From an uncultured Duganella sp. (lineage in GTDB: Bacteria > Pseudomonadota > Gammaproteobacteria > Burkholderiales > Burkholderiaceae): a stretch of 6,860 nt of DNA. The position numbers were made by a program, and so were the translations under genes. The notes beneath the pieces were generated by a model that saw nothing but the letters and a program-made list of their open reading frames with translations, did no database searches and was not told the origin of the DNA. The DNA lies in the NCBI GenBank assembly GCA_946482335.1, contig CAMLRG010000253.1:1-6860 (forward strand). Direction: 5' to 3'. The stretch's first letter is position 1, and the number at the start of each line of letters is the position of its first letter. Shown here one piece after another: positions 1-5,846 of the stretch.

Positions 1-242
1 CCCCACTGCCCTTCGGCGCCTTTGCCCTGCCCATCGTCGCGGCCATTGCGCACGGTAGAATCGCCGATCAGGATCAGGGAAGGCAAGGCCGGGTTGGCCG
101 GTTCCGGCAGCACGATCTGCGCGCGCGCCGGGTCGGTATTGACGGCTGCCGGCAGCGGCGCGCCTGGCGGTTGCTGGGCGCACCCTGCGATCAGGATGGC
201 CGTGGTGGCTGCGCACACGAGCGCTTTGAAGTGGCGGTTCAT
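1..242 (-). CDS. Rhamnogalacturonan acetylesterase-like SGNH/GDSL lipoprotein (N-terminal part, runs off left edge)
   Basis: About 80 residues are visible. The N-terminus is a lipoprotein signal peptide: a basic start (MNRHFK), a hydrophobic stretch and the lipobox LIAGC at residues 17-21, so C21 should be lipidated and the enzyme anchored in the envelope. A Pro/Ala-rich linker follows. Block I of the GDSL family comes next, LILIGDSTVRNG at about 56-67 with predicted nucleophile S62, then a Gly/Asp-rich stretch ending GQW. GDSTV with a Gly-rich follow-up and a W-G motif is typical of rhamnogalacturonan acetylesterases, which remove O-acetyl groups from galacturonate in rhamnogalacturonan I. 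The later catalytic Asp/His block lies outside the window. An in-frame ATG three codons upstream (249-251) is an alternative start; neither has a clear Shine-Dalgarno. The gene is divergent from the PL22-like gene and shares its control region. The family call is good; the substrate is inferred from family and neighbours. Confidence 0.8.
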   Translation of the reverse strand, partial: MNRHFKALVCAATTAILIAGCAQQPPGAPLPAAVNTDPARAQIVLPEPANPALPSLILIGDSTVRNGRDDGQGKGAEGQW

Positions 243-369
243 GCGGATCATTCTAAGCGAGTGTCTTTCGGGCTAAGCGATACTCTTTTAAAGAATCAAG
301 AAAATGAGCAATCTGATCGAAAGAATAGGCCGACAATCAAATTCCTTTTCCAGCCCAGGCAAATCAAAG
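243..369. promoter_or_regulatory. Divergent intergenic region between the acetylesterase and PL22-like genes
   Basis: This stretch separates two divergently transcribed genes and is clearly richer in A and T than the coding DNA around it, so it should hold the promoters for both. I could not pick out convincing -35/-10 pairs on either strand. It contains the tandem direct repeat listed separately. For the plus-strand gene, an AGG at 357-359 lies 10 bases before the ATG at 370 and is a modest ribosome binding site. The ATG at 304 is in frame with the PL22-like gene but would add 22 polar residues before an intact signal peptide, so it is probably leader. Confidence 0.55.
253..288. repeat. Tandem direct repeat CTAAGCGAnnnTCTTT, candidate regulator binding site
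   Basis: Two copies of a 16-base element lie at 253-268 and 273-288. The first eight bases (CTAAGCGA) and last five (TCTTT) are identical and the middle three differ, giving 13 of 16 matches. The start-to-start spacing is 20 bp, close to two helical turns, so both copies would face the same side of the DNA. This geometry resembles the direct half-sites bound by AraC-family activators. The repeat lies just upstream of the acetylesterase start and about 80 bases before the PL22-like start, where it could control both. The repeat is directly visible; the regulator is an inference and no regulator gene is in the window. Confidence 0.6.
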
Positions 370-1710
370 ATGAAACGATTGACCACTTGCGCCATGCTGT
401 GCGTGGCGCTCTCCCTCTCCACCGCCGCCCAGGCCCAGATCGGCAAGCGCTTCCCGTCCGAACGCAAGGTCGTCAAGGATCCGGTAACCGGCACCATGCT
501 GACCTTCCTGACCAGCCAGCCCGCCGGCGACTCCAAGATCTACCCCACCCATCCCCAATGGACTTCGGACGGCCAGTGGCTGGTATTCCGCTCCAACCGC
601 GTGCGCGGCGAGGCGATGGCGGTCAACGAGCAGACCGGCGACCTGGTGCAGGTCACCGAGGGCGGCTACGTCGGTATGCTGAACCTCGCCCGCAAGTCGA
701 TGAAGCTGCTCTTCATGCGCAAGGACAGCACGCCTGGCAGGCTGCAGATCGTGGAAGTGGACCTGGCGCGCGTGCTGGCCGACAGCAAAGCAGGGGCCAT
801 GCAGCCGGCCGCCAGCTACCAGCGCGTGGCCGGCACCACGCCAGCCGAACTGGAAGCCGGCGGCGATATGGCGCTCGATGCGGACGAGGAATGGGTCTAT
901 TTCCGCATCGGCAAGGAAGCTGCGGCGCCCCACCTCAAGCCGGGCACCAGGATCGAACCGAACTTCGGTCCCCGCAATATGGGTGCCGGCCCCAACGGCA
1001 TCGCGCGCATGAACCTGAAAACCGGCGAGATCCGCCATGTGGTGTCGGTGCCGTTCCAGATCGGCCATATCCAAGCCAACCTGTGGCAGCCCGGGGAGAT
1101 CGTGTTCTGCTGGGAGACCGGCGGCAAATCGCCGCAGCGCACCTGGACCGTGCAGGCGGACGGCAGCGGCTTGCGCCCGCTCTACCCGGAAGCGCCTTAC
1201 GAGTGGGTGACCCACGAGGCGGTGATCACGAAAGATGAAGTGGCGATGGCCATCATGGGCCACCGGCCGGTGCCGGGCGGCGGCGGCGGTGTCGATGCGC
1301 CTGCGACCGGCGTCTATGGCGCCAATCCCGGCCAGGATGCCGGCTGGGGCAATGCGGGAACCCGCGAAAAGCCGACCGGCCTGGCCATCGTCAACCTGCG
1401 CACGCGTGAAATGACCATCGCCGGCCAGACGCCTTCCGGCAGCGGCTTATGGCACGTGCACGGCTCACCCGACGGACGCTTCGCGGCAGGCGACGATTTC
1501 AGCCGCAGCCTCTACCTGATCGACCGCCGCACGCGCGAAATGATCATGCTGACCACCGGCCACAAGACCACGGCAGCCGACCACCCGCACCCGACCTTCA
1601 GCGCCGACGGCACCCGTATCCAGATCCAGTCGGCCATGCTGTCGGCCGATGGCCGCGCGATGAATATCGTGGTGGTGCCGGTGCCGGAAGAATGGCTGAA
1701 GCGCAAATGA
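370..1710 (+). CDS. Secreted oligogalacturonate lyase-like protein (PL22-type beta-propeller)
   Basis: A 446-residue protein from the ATG at 370. I chose this start because it opens a clean signal peptide (MKRLTTCAMLCVALSLSTAAQA, cleavage after about residue 22) that the upstream ATG at 304 would bury. The mature part has repeated TolB/PD40-like blades, for example HPQWTSDGQWLVFRSNR at 61-77, HGSPDGRFAAGDD at 364-376 and HPHPTFSADG at 405-414. Histidines in conserved settings (IGHIQ 231-235, THE 281-283, WHVHG 361-365, HPHP 405-408) resemble the metal-binding histidines of PL22 oligogalacturonate lyases, which cleave unsaturated pectin oligosaccharides by Mn-dependent beta-elimination. A glycine-rich stretch at about 302-330 looks like an extra loop. 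PL22 enzymes are often cytoplasmic, so the signal peptide is notable. The esterase gene follows on the same strand. The fold and broad family look sound; the exact substrate, possibly rhamnogalacturonan oligosaccharides, is unknown. Confidence 0.75.
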   Translation: MKRLTTCAMLCVALSLSTAAQAQIGKRFPSERKVVKDPVTGTMLTFLTSQPAGDSKIYPTHPQWTSDGQWLVFRSNRVRGEAMAVNEQTGDLVQVTEGGYVGMLNLARKSMKLLFMRKDSTPGRLQIVEVDLARVLADSKAGAMQPAASYQRVAGTTPAELEAGGDMALDADEEWVYFRIGKEAAAPHLKPGTRIEPNFGPRNMGAGPNGIARMNLKTGEIRHVVSVPFQIGHIQANLWQPGEIVFCWETGGKSPQRTWTVQADGSGLRPLYPEAPYEWVTHEAVITKDEVAMAIMGHRPVPGGGGGVDAPATGVYGANPGQDAGWGNAGTREKPTGLAIVNLRTREMTIAGQTPSGSGLWHVHGSPDGRFAAGDDFSRSLYLIDRRTREMIMLTTGHKTTAADHPHPTFSADGTRIQIQSAMLSADGRAMNIVVVPVPEEWLKRK

Positions 1711-1769
1711 CGCGCCTCAGCGCCGCGCCAGGCGAGCGGCGCCAGGCCGCTTTACAACATGGACTCACC

Positions 1770-2678
1770 GTGAAAACACTTTTGCCCCTGCTCCTGTCGG
1801 CCAGCAGCCTGCTGGCGCAAGCCGTAGAACTGCCCTTGTGGCCCGAAGGCGTGCCTGGCGCGCGCGACATCGGTGCCGAAATGCGCAAGGACGGCTACAT
1901 TTCCAACACCAGCGTACCGGCCCTGACCCTCGTCCCAGCGGCGATCGACCGCCCGAACGGCACCGCCGTCATCATAGCGCCCGGTGGCGGCTATGTGCGC
2001 CAGTCCGCCGCGCGCGAAGGCTACCAGTATGCCAACTGGCTCAGCACCCTCGGCGTCACCAGCTTCGTGCTCAATTACCGCATGCAGGAGTTCGGCCACC
2101 CCGCCCCGCTGCAGGACGTGCTGCGTGCCGTGCGCCTGGTGCGTTCGCGCGCCGCCGAATTCGGCATCGACCCGAACCGCATCGGTGTGATGGGCAGTTC
2201 GGCCGGCGGCCATCTGGCGGCCAGCGCCGGCACGCTGTTCAACCATCCGGCAGGCCGCACCGGCGCCGCGCTCGACGCCACCAGCGCGCGGCCGGATTTC
2301 CTCATGCTGATGTACCCCGTCATCACGCTGGACGGCCCCGCCGCCCATATGGGTTCGCGCAAGGCCCTGCTGGGCGCGACGCCCACGCCGGAGCTGGTGC
2401 AGCTGATGTCGCTGGAGCGCCAGGTCGACGCCCAGACCCCGCCCACCCTGCTGATCCACACCCAGGCCGACCAGTCGGTGCCCGTCGAGAACAGCATCCT
2501 GTTCTACCAGGCCTTGACCCGCAACAAGGTACCGGCCGAAATGCTCTTGTTCGAACAAGGCCCGCACGGCATGGGCATGCGCGATAACCTGGGCAACGCG
2601 TCGGCCTGGCCCAGGCGCGCCGAAGAATGGCTGCGTGCGCGGGGCCTGCTGGCGGCGCCTGCGCCTCAGGCGAAATAG
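1770..2678 (+). CDS. Secreted alpha/beta-hydrolase, putative carbohydrate (acetyl) esterase
   Basis: A 302-residue protein if started at the GTG at 1770, which gives a compact signal peptide (KTLLPLLLSASSLLAQA) with cleavage near residue 18. An in-frame ATG at 1707 overlaps the stop codon of the preceding gene (ATGA) and would add 21 residues; it is a real alternative. Alpha/beta-hydrolase features appear in order: an oxyanion-hole PGGGY at 71-75, the nucleophile elbow GSSAGG at 142-147 with S144, a predicted catalytic Asp at D234 (HTQADQSVP) and His at H266 (GPHGMG). Such BD-FAE/acetylxylan-esterase-like enzymes remove acetyl or other acyl groups from plant polysaccharides. It lies directly after the PL22-like gene and is probably cotranscribed, so a role in de-esterifying pectin oligosaccharides is likely. 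Its 3' end overlaps the end of rhaM on the other strand. The substrate is not provable from sequence. Confidence 0.82.
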   Translation: MKTLLPLLLSASSLLAQAVELPLWPEGVPGARDIGAEMRKDGYISNTSVPALTLVPAAIDRPNGTAVIIAPGGGYVRQSAAREGYQYANWLSTLGVTSFVLNYRMQEFGHPAPLQDVLRAVRLVRSRAAEFGIDPNRIGVMGSSAGGHLAASAGTLFNHPAGRTGAALDATSARPDFLMLMYPVITLDGPAAHMGSRKALLGATPTPELVQLMSLERQVDAQTPPTLLIHTQADQSVPVENSILFYQALTRNKVPAEMLLFEQGPHGMGMRDNLGNASAWPRRAEEWLRARGLLAAPAPQAK

Positions 2679-2983
2679 AACATCGGCTGCAGCGGCCATT
2701 CGCGGGGGCGGTTGCCGGGCACAGTCTCCATCAGGTCCGCCATGTAGTCCCACCACTTCTTCATGACCGGCTGTTGCGGCAGCGCTTCGGCCCGGTGGCC
2801 GGGCTTGAGCTTGAGTACCGCGAACAGGTGCAGGGTTTCCTCGTCGAGGAAAATCGAGTAATCGTAGATGCCGGCCTCGCCCAGCGCCCGGGCCAGGTCC
2901 GGCCACAGTGCGTCGTGGCGCCGGCGGTACTCTTCCACCGTGCCGGGTTTCAGCTTCATGCGGAAAGCGCGTGTCTCGCTCAT
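2666..2983 (-). CDS. rhaM: L-rhamnose mutarotase
   Basis: A 105-residue protein, the usual size for RhaM, a small cytoplasmic dimeric enzyme that interconverts the alpha and beta anomers of L-rhamnose so the isomerase is supplied. The family signature YRRRHDALWPDL (19-30) contains the catalytic-type H23. Y40 and Y42 (IYDYSIFLDEE), the double tryptophan KKWWDYM (75-81) and the closing MFYFA also match the family pattern. The start ATG overlaps the TGA of the GH28 gene by four bases (ATGA). An AGGA six bases before the ATG, inside the GH28 coding sequence, is its ribosome binding site. It is the last gene of the minus-strand operon, and its final 13 bases overlap the 3' end of the convergent esterase gene. 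Confidence 0.95.
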   Translation of the reverse strand: MSETRAFRMKLKPGTVEEYRRRHDALWPDLARALGEAGIYDYSIFLDEETLHLFAVLKLKPGHRAEALPQQPVMKKWWDYMADLMETVPGNRPREWPLQPMFYFA

Positions 2984-4521
2984 GTCTTGTCCTGCTCCTC
3001 AAAACTTTTCTTCGATGGGTCTTCCTTCGGCGGCGCGGGCCGGACGATGAAACTTCCCTGCGGCAGGCCGCGCACGGCGCCGCCATCCTCCATCTCGACC
3101 GGGGTGCCCAGCGCCAGGCGGCTGTTGCTGAAGCTCCAGTCACGCACGTCATACAGGTGGCCGCCCTTGGCAGCCTGGATATCCAGACGGTCAAGGCTGA
3201 AGCGCTGCAAAGGGGCTTCCTTGTAGCCGCTGACCTCGAAGGCGGTGGCGGCGCCGGTGGCCTTGATGTTCCAGATCTTCACGTCATGGAAGCGGGCCAT
3301 GCCTTTTTCGCGCGGCACCGGTGTCGCCAGTACTTTCCAGTATGGCGGCACATCCTCGACCTCCGGCGGGATGGTGGCATAACTGTAGCTCGGGTTCCAG
3401 TTCATGGTGATGCGCAGCACTACCGGGATGTCCTTCATCGTGAAGTCGTGCAGCCGAAGGTTTTCGCCGAAGCCGCCGCGCGTATGCGCGGACTTGAACA
3501 GGATGCCGACAGGGACATTGCCTTCCACCGTGATGTTGTAGGCTTCCACGTTGCGGAAGCCGCCTGCGGTCTCGCTGCCGAAGGTAATGCCGGCGGCGCC
3601 GTCGCGCACGATGGCGTTGCGGATGATGACGTCTTCCGTCGGCCGCGCCACGCGCTGGCCGTCGGCGTCGCGCCCGGCTTTCATGCAGAGGGCGTCGTCA
3701 TTGACGGCGATGTCGGCATTCTGCACCAGGACCTTGCGCGAGGAGTCGATATCGATGCCGTCGGTCGACGGTCCGCGCCCGCCTTCGTTGTTGCGGATGG
3801 TGACGCCATCCACGGTGACGTCTTCGGAATAGCAGATGTGCAGGGTCCAGAAACCGGAGCGGCGCAGCAACAGGCCGCCGCCGATCCTCACGCTCCTGCT
3901 GTCGAATACCTGGACCAGGCGCGGGCGGCGCGCATCGTAATCGGAAGCCCAGCGCAGGCCGCGCGGTTCGTATTGCCTGCGCAGCGTCCAGTAGCTGTCC
4001 CAGAACACCTTGCCGTCGCCGTCAATGGTGCCCTCGCCTTCGATGGCCGCGCCCTGCTGGCCGTAGATGTTGACCAGGGCGGCCGGCCAGTGCATTTCGA
4101 TGCCGGCAATTCGGGTCGGCAGGACCGGGTAGTCTTCCAGCCGCTGCGAGCCAAGCAGGGTGACGCCCTTGCCGATGCGCAGCGTCACGCTGGATTTGAC
4201 GAAAATGGAGCCGGTCAGGTAGGTGCCGGGGCGGAAGGTGACAACGCCGCCGCCTTTGCCCGCCACGGCATCGATGGCGCGCTGGATCGCCTGCGTGTCG
4301 AGCGTGACGCCATCGCCTTTGGCGCCAAAATTGGCGGCGTTCGCGTCGCCGCCGGTGGCGTCCGCACCCGCAGCATGCGCCGCGCCGCAAGCGAACGCCA
4401 TCACAAGCAAGACAAACAGCGCCGCCGTCAGCGCACGGATCGCGGCAGCCTGGCCGGCGGGTGCACGGCTGTCAGGCGCACGGGCGGCGCCGTCGCCGGC
4501 AGCGGCGGTGTGCGCCAGCAC
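2980..4521 (-). CDS. Secreted glycoside hydrolase family 28 protein (atypical polygalacturonase/rhamnogalacturonan hydrolase-like)
   Basis: A 513-residue protein. GTG at 4519-4521 is the best start: the only later ATG (residue 41) would cut the signal peptide. The n-region is unusually long, about 28 residues, before the hydrophobic core (ALTAALFVLLVMAFACG) and an AHA cleavage site near residue 50. The mature part opens with the typical NFGAKGDGVTLDTQAIQRAI, followed by right-handed beta-helix repeats. GH28 motifs: STDGID at 252-257 (usual NTD, with D254) and NDD at 274-276 supply the three acidic residues. The usual GHG is replaced by A310-G311 (GAAGITFGSE) and the usual RIK by LFK (341-343), so the hallmark His and Arg are missing. 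GH28 members acting on rhamnogalacturonan or releasing rhamnose also depart from the polygalacturonase pattern. With rhamnose genes on both sides, a rhamnose-releasing or rhamnogalacturonan-cutting role is likely. It is translationally coupled to rhaI and rhaM. Confidence 0.88.
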   Translation of the reverse strand: MLAHTAAAGDGAARAPDSRAPAGQAAAIRALTAALFVLLVMAFACGAAHAAGADATGGDANAANFGAKGDGVTLDTQAIQRAIDAVAGKGGGVVTFRPGTYLTGSIFVKSSVTLRIGKGVTLLGSQRLEDYPVLPTRIAGIEMHWPAALVNIYGQQGAAIEGEGTIDGDGKVFWDSYWTLRRQYEPRGLRWASDYDARRPRLVQVFDSRSVRIGGGLLLRRSGFWTLHICYSEDVTVDGVTIRNNEGGRGPSTDGIDIDSSRKVLVQNADIAVNDDALCMKAGRDADGQRVARPTEDVIIRNAIVRDGAAGITFGSETAGGFRNVEAYNITVEGNVPVGILFKSAHTRGGFGENLRLHDFTMKDIPVVLRITMNWNPSYSYATIPPEVEDVPPYWKVLATPVPREKGMARFHDVKIWNIKATGAATAFEVSGYKEAPLQRFSLDRLDIQAAKGGHLYDVRDWSFSNSRLALGTPVEMEDGGAVRGLPQGSFIVRPAPPKEDPSKKSFEEQDKT

Positions 4522-4524
4522 GGC

Positions 4525-5817
4525 TTAAACGATGCCGCTGCTGCTGGCGCCCGCCTTGGCCGGACGGCGCGCTGCCGCCTGCTCGCGGTAACCGGATGCG
4601 CGGTAAGCCGCCACCGGATCGATGGCGCCCCCCGAACGCAGGCGCGCCATGGCCAGAATCGGGCTGACATCGGTGCGGTACGCATGCTTCAGCGTTTGCG
4701 CCGACTGCAGCACGTCGTTCGCTTCCTGGTATTGGCGCAGCGCGGTGCGGTCCACCAGCGCGGCCTGCACGAATGCGCGCTGCACTTCCGCCGCACTGTT
4801 CATCAGGCTTTCGATCGGATCGGTCACATTGTGCGACTGGTCCAGCATGTAGGCCGGGCGCAGCGACGCGTCGCGCTGGGTGGCATCGGCCAGTTCGTTA
4901 AACACGAGGAACAGCTGGAACGGATTGATGCTGCCCGAATCCAGGTCGTCGTCGCCGTACTTGCTGTCGTTGAAGTGGAAGCCGCCCAGTTTGCCGAACT
5001 GCGCCAGGCGCGCCACGATCATCTCGATATTGGTGTTGGGCGCATGGTGGCCAAGGTCGACCAGGCATTTCGCCTTTTCGCCCAATTGCTGCGCGCAGGC
5101 GAAACTGGTGCCCCAGTCCGCGATGGTGGTCGCGTAGAAGGCGGGTTCGAACAGCTTGTGCTCGATGAACACTTGCCAGTCGGCCGGCAGCGCGCCGTAG
5201 ATGTCGCGCATGCTGTCCAGGTAGCGTTCCAGCGCACCACGCAGGTTGTGCTGGCCGGGGAAGTTGGCACCGTCACCTACCCACACCGTCAGCGCCCTGG
5301 AGCCAAGCGCCTTGCCCAGTTCGATGCATTCGATATTGTGCGCCACGGCCTGGGCGCGTGCCTCCGCGCTCTGCGCCGTCAGGCTGCCATATTTGTAGGT
5401 GTGGGCCTGGCCCGCCTGGTCCTGGAAGGTATTGGAATTGACCGCGTCGAAACCAAGCCCGTAGGAGGCCGCCAGTTCGCGCAGCGCTTTCGGGTCGTCG
5501 GTCCTGTCCCAGGGGAAGTGCAGCGATACGGCAGGCGTGGCGCGCGTCAGCTGGTGGATCACGCCGCAGTCTTCCATCTTCTCGAACACGTTGCGCGGCT
5601 CGCCCTTGCCGGGGAAGCGGGCAAAGCGCGTGCCTCCGGTACCCACGCCCCAGCTGGGCAAGGCCACGGCGAAGGTTTGCGCCGCCGCGGTCAGCTGCTC
5701 GATATCCACGCCGCGCCGCGCCAGCATGCCGCCCAGGGCGGCATAGTCGGCATCCAGGTTGGCCTGCAGGGTGGCGTTATGGGCCGCCACCTGGTCCCGG
5801 CTGATTACTGCACTCAT
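4525..5817 (-). CDS. rhaI: L-rhamnose isomerase, Pseudomonas stutzeri type
   Basis: A 430-residue cytoplasmic TIM-barrel isomerase converting L-rhamnose to L-rhamnulose. It resembles the broad-specificity P. stutzeri L-rhamnose isomerase, also about 430 residues, rather than the E. coli RhaA sequence type. Visible signatures include VPSWGVGTGGTRFARFPG (about 52-70, reading LPSWGVG here), ALTVWVGDG, the metal ligand candidates E219 (FIEHK), D254 and H257 (VDLGHHAPNTN), H281 (GFHFNDSKYGDDD), D289/D291, and D326 (LDQSHNVTDP). All key residues look intact. Two ATGs stand in tandem at 5820-5818 and 5817-5815. A strong AAGGAG ends only two bases before the first and five before the second, so I chose the second; the first would add one Met. 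It follows rhaD by under 30 bases and its TAA is three bases before the GTG of the GH28 gene. Confidence 0.93.
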   Translation of the reverse strand: MSAVISRDQVAAHNATLQANLDADYAALGGMLARRGVDIEQLTAAAQTFAVALPSWGVGTGGTRFARFPGKGEPRNVFEKMEDCGVIHQLTRATPAVSLHFPWDRTDDPKALRELAASYGLGFDAVNSNTFQDQAGQAHTYKYGSLTAQSAEARAQAVAHNIECIELGKALGSRALTVWVGDGANFPGQHNLRGALERYLDSMRDIYGALPADWQVFIEHKLFEPAFYATTIADWGTSFACAQQLGEKAKCLVDLGHHAPNTNIEMIVARLAQFGKLGGFHFNDSKYGDDDLDSGSINPFQLFLVFNELADATQRDASLRPAYMLDQSHNVTDPIESLMNSAAEVQRAFVQAALVDRTALRQYQEANDVLQSAQTLKHAYRTDVSPILAMARLRSGGAIDPVAAYRASGYREQAAARRPAKAGASSSGIV

Positions 5818-5820
5818 CAT

Positions 5821-5830
5821 GTCTCCTTGT
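5821..5830 (-). promoter_or_regulatory. Ribosome binding site of rhaI
   Basis: Read on the minus strand this is CAAGGAGAC, a near-consensus Shine-Dalgarno in the short rhaD-rhaI gap. It is the strongest such site in the window. Its spacing (two bases to the first ATG, five to the second) favours the second of the two tandem start codons. Confidence 0.7.
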
Positions 5831-5846
5831 TTTTCGGGCGGGCTGC

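Noticed and set aside
304..369. Upstream in-frame ATG for the PL22-like gene
   Set aside because: It would place 22 polar residues before a canonical signal peptide; the ATG at 370 fits export and has a modest AGG upstream.
171..1238. A 355-codon plus-strand frame overlapping the PL22-like gene
   Set aside because: Arg/Pro/Gly-rich out-of-frame reading of the PL22-like gene, with no start context and no recognisable domain.
1711..1769. Gap between the PL22-like and esterase genes as a promoter or small gene
   Set aside because: It is GC-rich with no promoter-like elements and may itself be coding if the esterase starts at the overlapping ATG at 1707.
2655..2675. Possible hairpin (CGCCT ... 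AGGCG) at the convergent gene ends as a terminator
   Set aside because: The stem is short, lies inside both coding sequences and is not followed by a T run on either strand; such GC-rich matches are common by chance here.
1752..3194. A 480-codon open frame on the minus strand opposite the esterase and across rhaM
   Set aside because: It is a composition-driven shadow: its sequence is His/Arg/Gly-rich, it is antisense to the alpha/beta-hydrolase and it covers rhaM and the end of GH28 in another frame.
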